Assembly: GCA_964016875.1 (NCBI GenBank)
Contig: OZ024730.1
Span: forward strand, 38,696,795-38,760,794
Source: Fallopia convolvulus
Lineage: Eukaryota; Streptophyta; Magnoliopsida; Caryophyllales; Polygonaceae
Reading direction: 5' to 3'
DNA length: 64,000 bases
Positions 33,519-43,985 of the stretch are shown in pieces; position 1 is the first letter of the stretch; each line of letters opens with the position of its first letter. Made by a program: the position numbers and the translations under genes. Under the pieces are notes generated by a model. The model was not told the origin of the DNA. It worked only from the letters and a program-made list of their open reading frames with translations, and did not search any database.

Positions 33519-34698
33519 TTGGCCCTAGATCAATCTGACCTCAATCGGTCCGTGAAGATTGGAAGAGATTTGGAGCCAGTTATGAAAGATGAGCTGATAG
33601 TCTTCCTTAGTAAGAACTCAGAGTGTTTTGCTTGGTCCCACGAGGATATGGTAGGGATCGATCCGGGTGTCATTATGCACCGATTAAATGTGGATCCTAA
33701 TCATCCCGGTAAAACAGAAGAGAAGGAAGTTCGCCACTGAGAGAAATAAGATAGTGGATGAAGAAGTAAGAAAGTTGATGGGGACTGGGAAGATCAATGA
33801 AGTCAAGTATCCGCAGTGGTTGGCAAATGTAGTCGTTGTTCCCAAGAAGAATGGGAAATGGAGGATGTGCATTGATTTCACGGATTTGAATAAGGCTTGT
33901 CCCAAGGATTCATTTCCGTTACCTCATATAGACGCACTGGTAGACGCCATAGCGGGGCACGAGCTGCTGACTTTTATGGATGCTTTCAGCGGATATAACC
34001 AGATACGGATGGAAGAAAGCGATCAGGAGAAGACATCCTTCATCACTAGTAAGGGAACGTACTGTTACAAGGTGATGCCTTTTGGGTTACGGAACGTTGG
34101 GGCCAGATATCAGAGGTTGGTGAACAAAATGTTCCAAGACCAGATTGGAGAAACTATGGAGGTATACATAGACGACATGCTCGTCAAATCAAAGAAAGCT
34201 GAGGACCATAGAAGTCATCTAGAGGAAGCCTTCGAAATCTTGAAGAAATTCAACATGAAGTTAAACCCACAGAAATGTACGTTTGGCGTGAAGTCGGGAA
34301 AAGTCCTAGGGTATCTAGTCACCCAGAGAGGAATAGAGGCTAGCCCTAAGCAGGTTCGAGCAATAACCACGCTAAAGTCCCCTAGGTGCGTAAAAGACGT
34401 CCAAAAACTCACAGGGCAGATTGCCGCCCTGAATAGGTTCATATCTAAGTCAGCAGACCGGTGTCGTCTCTTCTACGAGGTCCTCAGAAAGAATAAATGC
34501 TTCCAATGGACTCCCAGACACGAAGAAGCTTTCCAAGAATTGAAGAGCTACTTCTCTAATCCTTTGATCCTGGCCAAACCCGAAGTAGGAGAAACCCTGC
34601 CTTTGTATATCGCGGTCACTGAAAAAGCCGTTAGCGGGGTGTTGGTCAGAGAGCAAGATGGGCAGCAACAACCCATGTATTACGTCAGTCGTCAGTAG
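33519..34698 (+). pseudogene. Element B reverse transcriptase and RNase H start
   Basis: The N-terminal frame (33519-33740) and the main frame (33688-34698) overlap through a frameshift at about 33715. RT motifs are all present: VVVVPKKNGKWRMCIDFTDL, FMDAFSGYNQIRM, TSFITSKGTYCYKVMPFGLR, YIDDMLVKSKKAEDH with intact catalytic Asp pair, and LGYLVTQRGIEASPKQV. The RNase H start LPLYIAVTEKAVSGVLVREQ follows. The frame ends at 34698 because a 7-bp tandem repeat (gtcagtc gtcagt) shifts it. The active sites look intact otherwise. Confidence 0.9.
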
Positions 34699-35747
34699 AA
34701 CTCTTCTGTTAGCTGAGACCCGGTACTCTTCCATAGAGAAGTTGGTCCTTGCCTTAGTCATGTGCTCTCACAAACTTCGCCCGTACTTCGAGGCCCATTC
34801 AATAGTGGTAAGAACCACACACCCATTGAAGACAATAATGCAAAAGCCTAAAGTTCACTTGGAGAATGGCCAAGTGGGCCATCCACCTGAGTGGTTTCGA
34901 TATCAAGTACGAGCCTAGAACCGCAGTGAAGTCCCAGCCATTGGCCGATTTTGTGGTTGATTTTAGCCCTACGACGGAAGAAGGACCCGGTCCGACAGAG
35001 GTGATGACGCTAGAAGCAAGGTCTCTGGCTCAATGGTCGCTTCACACGGATGGCGCCTCTAACGCTGAGGGAACAGGGATAGGGGTAGTCCTAAAATCAA
35101 CACAGGGGGATAGGGTGGCATAGTCCGTAAGATGTACGTTCTAGGCCACGAATAATGAAGTGGAATATGAAGCCCTGATCTTTGGGCTAACCCTCGCCGA
35201 GGATCTGAACATACGAATGATAGAGGTCAAGTGCGACTCGCTACTGATAGTCAACCAAGTGTTGGGGTTGTACGAAGCAAGTGATGAGAGGATGGCAGCT
35301 TATCTCGAGGAAGTCAAAAATTTAATCCCTTGTTTCGAGAAGATCTCCTTTGCACAGATCCCAAGAGAGCAGAATGCCCAAGCAGATTCCCTTGCTCGGC
35401 TAGCGTCAGCCATTGATCCGGACGAGTACCCGGTGATCCCGATGGTTCACATCATGGTTCCCGCCATAAAAAGAGCTCAGATTGGTGATACCAAGAAGAC
35501 CGAGAGAGTGATCGAAGATACCAATCTTCTTGGAATGGCCCCCCACAGCGTCTTCATGAGCAGTGACGACTTTGACGCTAGAAGTTACCAAAACGATCCC
35601 GATCCAGACTTACCCTTGGATGGATCGAACGGCGAGAGAGCCCTTTTCGACCCCTCGGAAGCTAACGAAACCCCTTGGACTCAGCCGTACCTAGATTGGC
35701 TAACCAGGGAAGACTCCCAGAAGACAAAGTCGAAGCTAAATTGCTAA
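34699..35747 (+). pseudogene. Element B RNase H end and archaeal-type RNase H
   Basis: RNase H continues AETRYSSIEKLVLALVMCSH, with a frameshift at about 34860 (kvhlEN...), then RMAKW-type MAKWAIHLSGFDIKYEPR. The second RNase H is HTDGASNAEGTGIGVVLK, with TAG at 35121 and another stop at about 35143, then MEYEALIFGLTLAEDLN, VKCDSLLIVNQVLGLY and QNAQADSLARLASAI. The acidic linker (DPDPDLPLDGSNGERALFDP) leads to integrase. Confidence 0.87.
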
Positions 35748-36876
35748 AGTTAAGGGCCACTAAGTTCACGGTGGAAGGCGGGAACCTGTTCCACAAATCG
35801 ACGACGAGAACGCTGCAACGTTGTCTAGCTAAAGAGGGCATTCAGAGACTTCTCGAGGAACTTCATGAAGGAGATTGCGGGAACCACACCGGGGGGAGAA
35901 GTCTATCCAACAAGGCCCTTCGGCAAGGGTGGTTCTGGCCAACTATGAGGAAAGATGCTGTAGATTTATGTCGTAAATGCGATGCTTGTCAAAGGCACGC
36001 ATCGACCGCTCACCAACCTCCTGAACCACTCTACCCCACACTTACACCATGGCCCTTTATGCGCTGGGGATGGATATAGTCGGGAAGTTACCCCCTTCAT
36101 CCGACCAGAGAGTGTTCTTCCTTGCTATGACTGATTACTTCTCCAAGTGGGTAGAAGCTGAGGCTTACCGAGAAATCAAGGATAAGCAAGTGATATCCTT
36201 CATTACCAGAAACATCCTTGGTCATTTCGGGGTACCGGCGGAGATCGTATGCGACAACGGCTCTCAATTCATAAGCCAGAAGACCAGAGACTTTTGTAAT
36301 CACTGGAAGATTAACCCGGTCACGTCAACCCCCCGATATCCCCAATCAAACGGGCAAGCCGATGCTAGTAACAAGGTAATCATAAACAACTTGAAGAGGC
36401 TCGTGAAGGCCAAAGGAAACTGGGCGGATGAACTCCCATAAGGTCGCAACAGGTCAGTCCCCTTTTTCCTTAACACATGGATGCGAAGCGGTCATTCCCG
36501 CTGAAATTCTCATCCCAACCGCTCGTACCAGCCTCATGACCGAAGAGCGTAATCATCATGAGTTGTCGGCTGATTTAAATACTTTTGGCAAACTTCGTGA
36601 CCAGGCTCGTTTACGATTAGCGAGACACCAACAGCAGGTTACCCGGAGCTATAACCAGAACGTCAGGATCCGAACTTTCCGGGTCGGTGACTGGGTGTTG
36701 CGATGAGTCTTTCAGAATACTCGTGAGCTCAAATCGGGGAAACTAGCCCCGACCTGGGAAGGACCCTATAAGATAATAGGGATCGTCGGGCAAGGTGCTT
36801 ACCAACTAGAATCAAAGGACGGAGAACCCGTCCCTCGGAGCTGGAACGCATTGCACTTGAAGAAGTATCACTTCTA
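35675..36876 (+). pseudogene. Element B integrase, with catalytic Glu changed to Asp
   Basis: The zinc domain HEGDCGNHTGGRSL...CRKCDACQRHA is intact. A one-base shift in a G run at about 36068 separates it from GMDIVGKLPPSS. The core has MTDYFSKWVEAEAYREIK and CDNGSQFISQ. The third acidic residue, 35 residues after the second Asp, reads GQADASNK where C and D have Glu: an Asp replaces the catalytic Glu. About 34 bases are missing at 36440 (after WADELP). A later stop (TGA at 36704) precedes the conserved SGKLAPTWEGPYKI-like end and WNALHLKKYHF. Confidence 0.87.
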
Positions 36877-37604
36877 AGGGATAACTCCTCTATCGGAGCG
36901 AAGACTTCCCCGATTCCTCAGAAGAAGACCTTTAACACCAGATAGTCTAGACACTAGAGGTCATCAGTCCGCAGTCTGTTATATTGCTTTTATTTAAGTT
37001 CATCTTTCTTGGTATGTTTGGCTTATTTGTGTGAAGACTCTTTGTTGTGTGATTTCTATGCTCTATCTCACTTTATTGAATGAATGTCATTAATTTGTCT
37101 TTGCGTTTATATAGAATGCCTTGTACAAGTAGACATGAATCTTAAAGCAACAAGAGGTAACCAATCCTAGACTAAAACAATAGAGGTAACCAATCCTAGA
37201 AACGCCTTTAACCGGTTGTTCTTCCCGAGCGCTAGCCCCAACGCGACACTCGTTGCACGCCTGGAAACTTCATCGGTAAACGCAGCTGCCACCCGTGACC
37301 AGGGACTTCTGCAGGAGTCCTCGTCTTGAAGCCTTCAATTCGAAGCACTTGTCCGTCTAGAAAATTCCTGCACGCAAAGGAAGGACAAACACAAACGAAA
37401 ATGCACAAAGAACAGAAGGAAAGCATGCATGCACCAAAAAACTATCTACTTCCCCTTCCTAAGGAAGAGGAAACGTCCGAACAAAGGACGCATATTGCTC
37501 ACGGCCCCTACACGGCCCACATAAGTCACCAGAAGATTGTTCAAACGAAACCAAAAGAAACATCATAAAAAGAACAAAAAAATCTTTTACAAGGGCTTAC
37601 GACC
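36877..37604 (+). other. Element B: 3' non-coding interval
   Basis: It lies between the integrase stop and the tail of the antisense gene. It is similar to the matching part of element A. No supported + strand frame; a short internal duplication of 'aggtaaccaatcctaga' occurs at about 37154-37200. Confidence 0.6.
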
Positions 37605-39541
37605 CTAATCTTCATCAAGAGTGCCTCCCAGCTGCTCCGCGGTATCCATGGAAATTTCGCCATCTCTTCCAGGTGCCCCACCCGCACTTGGATCACGACC
37701 ACCACCTTCTTCTTCCACGTCCAGAGAGGCCAGGAGTTCGTCACCAGGAGCCGGTTGGTCTGGAGGATAACAACTATGGAAAGACGTGATCTCGGCATCC
37801 AGATCCCAATCCAAGTGCTCCCCAGCCGCGAATTGCTTGATCGTCTCTACCCGAGACATCATCGAGCAGTAGGCCCCAATCTCGCTAGCTTCCTTAGCGA
37901 TCCTCTTGTTCTTGGCCTCGAGCTCGGCGATCTTGGACCGGTCCGATATAGCTTGAGAAGAATGACGTTTGACCGTCTTGGTAAGTTCCGCCAGCTTGCT
38001 CGCATCCGTCTTCTGGCGCTCAATTGCCATATGGATCTCCTTCTCCAAAGCAGCTTTCTGGACTTCCCACTAGGTTTGACGCTCCTTGAGAATTAGCTCC
38101 TCTCCATCAACATCCTCCGCCACCCATAGGACACCTTGCAGGGCCTGCGTACAGAGGCACGATATCAGTCGCAATAAAAAAAGAAAGAATAGGAGAGGAA
38201 GGGATGACCGGAGAAGACAGACCTTCTAGATCGACAAGCCCGCATCCCTGACCAAAGCAGAGCGAGGAACTTCCAAGCGGGGTTTCTTCGAGCCGTGGGC
38301 TCTTCGAAGTTTCTGCCACAAGTCCGAGGGACCTTTGCCGTCCAGATCGATGACTTCAGTAACGCTGGGTGATGGTCTCTTAACCAGGGTCGCTTTCGCT
38401 ACAGCCGCTATCTTTACCTTCGGATCGAAAGGGGGTTTCTTGTCACTTGAGCGGAGTTTGCACTGAATAAGGGCCGCAGCAGAAAAACTTCTCCCCAGAG
38501 ATGAAGAAGGCTCTGGAAAGACAGGCATCAAGAGTTCAAGAAGACAATTGTCGTCACGTTCACAAGTCAAAATAAATAAATAAAAAAATAATGTAAAGAA
38601 AAGAGAGTAAGGAAGCGCATACTAGTAGGGTTTTTAACAGGGCTTGGCCCCTTGCCAGCGAACTCCCCATGTTTTGGAGCACCGTCCTCGATCGTCTTCT
38701 CGGAATTCCCTGACCCCGCGTCATCCTCGTCATCCTTCGGATCCCCAATGACGGTCGTCGTTTTATTGCTGGATTTACCCTCAAGCATCAGTTCCGCAGA
38801 CCTCCGATACGTCCTTCTGGCTTCCGGGAGAGAGAAGAGCTTCATGCAGGCTTCCGATTCCAGAACTTGGACCTCCAGACTCGGCGGAACTACGAGAGAA
38901 ATCCCTAGAGTTAAGGAATTAATAGAGAAGCCGCTAGGGGAAACGACCAAAGATTGAGGAAATCAGGGTAGAAAATACCTACTTTTGGTAGTCCAAGAGT
39001 CAAAGAACGCATCTTGGAACGTCTCTCCCAAAGTGGACCTCTCTACGAAGAAGAAACGTGAAGCCCAGTCCTTGTCATTGACCTTCGACTTCGGGATCAG
39101 GGGGTTCTTTGTGTCTCGTGCATGAAGGGTGAAGCGGCCGACCCTGAGAGGACAAACACGGTATGCACACAAGAGGTCCTGTAAGGTGAAATCGATCTTC
39201 TCGCTCCGACAGACGTCACTGATCTGGTACAGAATCTTCCATACTGACGACATCAATTGCGCCGGAGAGGCCTTGAGCGTCATCAAGAATTTTAAAATCA
39301 GGGGAGAAAAGGGGAAAAGGGCTCCTAGGGTGAATGGATATTCCAGAAAGCAGACCTAACCTTCTTTAACCCAGTCGGCAGCCTCACATGTTGGGGTATA
39401 AAAGTTAACTTCAGATGGGAACCCGTGGCTTCGGACTAAAGTCTCCACGTCCTCCGGAGTGAGGGAACACGGATGACACTCATGGGATTCGAGGAATAGA
39501 GAGGACACAAAACCCATGTCTTCGACGCCGGTGTTGGCCAC
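37605..39541 (-). pseudogene. Element B antisense gene, four exons in one frame
   Basis: Minus-strand exons: 39541-38983, 38904-38623, 38512-38223, 38144-37605. The introns (78, 110 and 78 bp) begin GTAGGT, GTATGC and GTCTGT and end tctAG, ccAG and gcAG. Phases match at every join and the total is 1671 nt. Exon 1 encodes hydrophobic and aromatic blocks (VCFLEYPFTLGALFPFSPLI after the stop, SPAQLMSSVWKILYQIS, DKDWASRFFFVE) resembling the family described as putative gypsy-type transposon protein. Exon 2 has RRTYRRSAELMLEGK, exon 3 a Lys/Pro-rich segment, and exon 4 a coiled coil (KTVKRHSSQAISDRSKIAEL) and RVETIKQFAAGEHLDWDLDA with an acidic tail. Defects: ATG is GTG at 39541, and TGG-to-TAG stops lie in exons 1, 3 and 4. 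Family extra-ORFs are known in Tat elements; function unknown. Confidence 0.82.
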
Positions 39542-39763
39542 GAGAGTTAGAAAAAAGGGGACGAGAAGAAGACGAAGCACGAAGGAAAAAAATGTATAGC
39601 TGAAGAGGTCTGGGCGAGGCATTTAAAGCCTGAGTAATGGGACTCCTCAGGTTCCCGAGGAATATCGAACGGTTGGGTGACCACCACGTGGCGCACGCTG
39701 CTTGCATTCACGCGGCAAATCCGATCCAAATCCCGCCTAAAAGATTTGGATCAAGATTTGGGG

Positions 39764-40215
39764 AACCCATGAACGCACGAAGAAATCACCAATCGGGTCA
39801 AGCGAGAAAGAGACCCTGGAATGGAGAAATCTCTAGTCATTCAATGGAAGAGAGAAAGCATTCGTCACAAGCAGAAATCATCGTTTCGAAGACGCACGAG
39901 GTAGCGCTCCTGGTCCCGAAACACGCGGAAAGTGGGAAGTCGGTTAAGAGTCGTGCCCTAAACATCCGGAGATCATGATACTAGGAAAATAACCGTTGCG
40001 ATGTAAACTTATATATATCAATTTTACTTATTTTGTAAGACAGGCGAGCATCAGTGAAAAATACTCACGAGATTATAGATTTCCAAAGCAACATAAGTTT
40101 CTCTTTGTTCTTTGTTCTTGAGAATTCCGCATTCGTAAAATCGATAACTTCTTTTGGTTTCGATTGTGCCCCAATTGAGGACAGAGGTTCGTTAAGCAAA
40201 TTTTTGTCCAAAACA
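39764..40215 (+). repeat. Element B 3' LTR
   Basis: It starts at 'aacccatgaacgcacg' directly after the polypurine tract and ends ttgtccaaaaca. It lacks the first 40 bp of the 5' LTR. Otherwise it is closely similar, with scattered substitutions. Confidence 0.87.
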
Positions 40216-40226
40216 ACAGTGCTTAC

Positions 40227-40975
40227 TTTTGGTGGTCCAGGAGTCAAAGAACGCAAATTAGTACATCTCCCCCAGAGTGGATTTCTCCACGAAAAAGAAG
40301 CGCGACGCCCAATCTTTATCATTAACCTTCGATTTCGGGATCAAGGGGTTCCTGACATCTCGCGCATGAAGAGTGAAGCGTCCGGCCTTGAGAGGAAAGA
40401 CCCGATACGCGCATAGGAGATCTTGCAATGTGAAGTCGATCTTCTCGCCCCGACATATTTCACTGATCAGGGTTCTCAAAGAAAAGGAAGCGTGACGCCC
40501 AATCTTTATCATTAACCTTCGATTTAGGGATCAGGGGGTTCTTGGCATCTCGCGCATGAAGAGTGAAGCGTCTGGCAATGAGAGGACAAACCCGATATGC
40601 GCACAGGAGATCTTGCAATTTGAAGTCGATCTTCTCGCCCCAGCAGATTTCACTGATCTGGTACAAGATCTTCCTTACCGACGACATTAACTGTGCCGGA
40701 GAGGCTCTGAGCATCATTAAGAAGTTTAGGATCAAAGGAGAGAAAGGGAAAAGGGCTCCTAGGGTGAAGGGGTACTCCAGAAAGCAGACCCAGCCTTCCG
40801 TGACCTAGTCGGCAGCTTCGCATATAGGGGTGTAGAAGTTGGTATCGGAGGGGAATCCATGGTTTCGGACTAGAGTCTCCACCTCGTCTGCGGAGAGAGA
40901 GCAAGGGAGACATTCGTGGGGTTGGAGGATGTGAGAATATTTGAAGCCCATGTCTTTAACATCAGGGTTGGCCAT
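40227..40975 (-). pseudogene. Element A antisense gene, exon 1 with internal duplication
   Basis: It starts at ATG 40975 (MANPDVKDMGFKYSHILQP) and continues DEVETLVRNHGFPSDTNFY to a TAG where B's relatives have Trp, then WVCFLEYPFTLGALFPFSPL and SPAQLMSSVRKILYQISEIC. At 40481-40658 and again at 40291-40468 the same 178-bp segment occurs twice, about 10% different, breaking the frame. The exon ends at 40227 with donor GTAAGC; element B's right end lies 11 bases further, so B landed inside intron 1. Confidence 0.75.
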
Positions 40976-41233
40976 GGAGTCTAAGTAACAAAAGAACAAG
41001 GTGAAAATCAGAAGAGAGAACAAGAAGACGGCAGAATGACAAAGCAAGAAGGAGATGACGTGTATCTCAAAAGGGGTCTAGAACGAGGAATTTAAAGCCT
41101 AATTGATGGGACTCTTCAAGTTCTCGAGGATGATCGAACGGACATGTAGCTAGCACGTGGCACACGCTTCTTACGCTCACGCGGCAAATCCGATCCAAAT
41201 CCCGCCCAAAAGATTTGGATCAGGATTTGGGGG

Positions 41234-41711
41234 TATTTTTATGCCCAAATGTTCATCGACCCGTTTGGTAGTCCGAGCCCATAAGTACGCAGAGAAGTCA
41301 TCAACTGTCCTGATCGAGATGGGACCCCGAAATCGGAGAAGACATCGGTCGTTTGATGGAAGGGAGAAAGCTTCAGGCACAAAGCAGATAGGCCAATTTA
41401 GAAGGCGCTGGCGAGAACACTCCGAGCCTCCGATATATGCGAGAAGTGGGAAGTTAGTTACGAGATGTGTCCTAGGAATTCGGAGATTCTGATACATGGG
41501 AAGTAACCGTTGTAGTGCAGATGGATATGTTTAAAATTATGTATTTTTGTAAAGACAATGAAGAAGCACACGAAAAAACCAATCTCTTGGAGAGGATCTT
41601 TGCCCTTTGTTTTTGTGAATTCCGAACTCATTCGTACTGGTTATTTCCTTTGAATTCGATCGTGCCCCAATTAAGGGCAAGGGTTTGTTAATCAAATTTT
41701 TGTCCAAAACA
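41234..41711 (+). repeat. Element A 3' LTR
   Basis: 478 bp, starting TATTTTTATGCCC after the polypurine tract and ending gtccaaaaca. Element C sequence (aacccctcggagc) resumes immediately. Confidence 0.85.
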
Positions 41712-43079
41712 AACCCCTCGGAGCAAGGAACCCAGAATGGACCATCACCAGCCAGAGGAATAGAAGTACATTCCCTTTTAGAGATGATTGATAGTGAGAA
41801 TCCCGGGACCGATGCTCCAAGTGTTCCCCCAGAAGAAGAGTGCTAGACACAGCCATATCTGCGATGGCTCGATCGCGAACAACTACCAGTAGAGAAATCT
41901 GAGGCAAGAGCACTCCGAATGAGAGCTGTTCGCTACAACGTAAAAGACGGGATCCTGTTCAAGCAGTCCGTGGTGGGAACCTCACTTCGTTGCGTAACGA
42001 AAACGGAAGTAACCAGGATACTCCGAGAACTTCACGAGGGCGAATGCGAGAATCATTCTGGAGGGCATAGTCTAACTAACAAGGCCCTTAATCTGGGATA
42101 CTACTAGCCAACCATGCGTCAAGACGCAGCTGAATATTCTCAGAAGTGCGAAGCCTGCCAAAAACACGCCCCGACTTCTCACCAGCCGTCGGAGCCACTA
42201 CACCCAACCCTGACCCCGTGACCATTCATGAGGTGGGGGATGGATATTGTGGAAAAAATACCGCCATCTTCTGGACAACGAGTATTCTTCCTAGCAGTCA
42301 CTGACTATTTCTCCAAGTGGATTGAGGCGGAGGCATATAAGGAAATAAAGGAGTCCCAAGTAGTGGCGTTTATCAAGAAACATATCATCTGCCACTTTGG
42401 GATACCTTCGGAGATCGTCTGTGATAATGGGTCACAGTTCATCGGTAAGAAAACCAGAGACTATTGCCGACAATGGAACATAGACTTGGTGACCTCCACT
42501 CCTCGCTATCCACAGGCCAATCGACAGGCAGAATCCAACAATAAAGTCATCATCAATAATCTCAAGAAGCGGTTGGTCAAAGCCAAGGGACGGTGGGCCG
42601 ACAAATTGCCCTACGTCTTATGGGAAGACAAGACCACCCCTAAAGCCGCCACTGGACAATCGTCGTTCTCCCTAGTGTACGGGTGTGAGGTGGTGATCCC
42701 AGCCGAAATTATTGTGCCAACCGCACGATATGGGTTGCATACACCAGACCAGACCTCCGCCGAGTTAGCATCCGATCTCGATACCATAGAAGAACTAAGA
42801 GAGAGAGCGCGGTTGCGCTTAGCCAGACACCAACAATAGGTGGCCCGCAGTTACAACAAGAATGTACGAGTTAGGGCCTTTGTTGTCGGGGAGTGGGTCC
42901 TTCGGAAGGTATTCCAGAACACTGCCGAGATAAATGCAGGGAAGCTTGCTCCCACCTCGGAAGGACCCTACAAGATAGTAGGCTTCATAGGGCAAGGAGC
43001 TTACCGATTAAAATCTAGAGATGGAAAATCTGTACCGCGCAGCTAGAACACTACGCACCTGCGAAGGTACTATTTCTAG
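41712..43079 (+). pseudogene. Element C integrase
   Basis: After the linker (SLLEMIDSENPGTDAPSVPP) come the zinc domain HEGECENHSGGHSL...KCEACQKHA and the DDE core GMDIVEKIPPSSGQ, VTDYFSKWIEAEAYKEIKES, CDNGSQFIGKKTRDY and RQAESNNKVIINN, with the catalytic Glu retained. The C-terminal part is NKNVRVRAFVVGEWVLRKVF then EGPYKIVGFIGQGAYRL. TAG stops at 42105 (Trp), 42221 and 42838 (Gln) and at 43045. The 203-codon frame 42228-42839 is the longest intact piece. Confidence 0.87.
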
Positions 43080-43985
43080 GAGACACAAGAGTCGCCAAGA
43101 ACGGACGAAATAAATAATAGTAAGACTCAATTCCTGGTATGTATCCTTTCAAAGTTGAATTCAAATAAAAATCTCGGTTCAGAATATTTGTGTTACAATT
43201 TCTTCAGAAGAAAACACTTCGGAGAAGTTATTCCCGGCAGACAGCGCCGGAAAGGAAAAACCTAAGTATACCGGAAAGTTAAAAGAAAACTGAAGAAGAA
43301 TAATACAAACGGTACAAATACCCAACGGTCACAAAGCAAAATGTACGAAAACATCTCTTGTATTATTCTAAGAGAAAATCTTTTACAAATGATTACAGGG
43401 CACATGAAGCCATCTCCTCGACACCCGCTATCCGGCAGAATCGCCAGCTCTAGTGTAAACGGAAGGTCGCTTCCCATAAGCTCACCATCTGGTGTCACGG
43501 ATTCACTCCCCACGTCGCCAGCTCTACCGGCAAGCGCCAGATTCTCGATGGACAGCGTCAGGGTACTGCAAGAAATCGACGAACATCGTCCTTTAAGCGC
43601 CCATAACGCCGGTTGGAATTTTCATCACCCTCTGATCCATAGCTATGCACCTTCTCTGACAAACAGCCTTCTGTAGGGGCTGCTCAAACGACGACCAACA
43701 TGTGGTGAAAAGACACCTGCAAAAACGCCAGCAAAAGCAAAAACAAAAGGAGAGCAACAACCAAGCACATAATAAGCAAAAGCAAAAAGAAAATAAAACC
43801 CTCGCCCCTTGACGGGGGACAAAGATGAAACAAAGTATTTGTGGCCTCGCCACCATCCAAAAGCCTCACAAACGCCCGATAAACGGCATGCCCATGAGGT
43901 ATTACTTGTCCTCCAAACGTTGTTCCCAGAAAAACTAAAAACTTCAAATTTTTACAAACAGCCGAATCCTCCAGAATCCTTAACC
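43080..43985 (+). other. Element C: 3' non-coding interval
   Basis: No domain recognised. Short frames on both strands lack motifs. It corresponds in position to 36877-37604 of B but is more diverged. Confidence 0.45.

Larger units (their letters stand above)
30622..40215 (+). mobile_element. Element B: youngest nested Tat-lineage retrotransposon
   Basis: The left LTR (about 30622-31123) and right LTR (39764-40215) match over about 450 bp. The primer site is at 31127 and the polypurine tract gatttgggg ends at 39763. Full domain order: gag, protease, RT, RNase H, archaeal-type RNase H, integrase, then a four-exon gene on the opposite strand. It has fewer stops than A or C but carries frameshifts in gag, before RT, in RNase H and in integrase. 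The right LTR lacks the first 40 bp present in the left one. No TSD was found: acagt follows the right LTR but is not present on the left, so the left boundary has been altered. Confidence 0.88.
25768..41711 (+). mobile_element. Element A: Tat-lineage retrotransposon inserted in element C, split by element B
   Basis: The left LTR (25768-26224) and right LTR (41234-41711) are clearly the same sequence (shared 'cccaaatgttcatcg', 'cccgtttggtagtccgagcc', 'gaaggcgctggcgagaac'). The flanks atccc and aaccc could be a one-mismatch TSD. The primer site TGGCGCCCACCGTGGGGC follows the left LTR at 26228. A polypurine tract (ggatttggggg) precedes the right LTR. The interior lacks gag, protease and RT, keeping RNase H, second RNase H, integrase and the antisense gene, the latter interrupted by element B. 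Confidence 0.87.

Noticed and set aside
43341..43947. Several 80-110-codon frames on both strands after element C's integrase
   Set aside because: No conserved motif, and frames on opposite strands overlap. Treated as non-coding 3' region.
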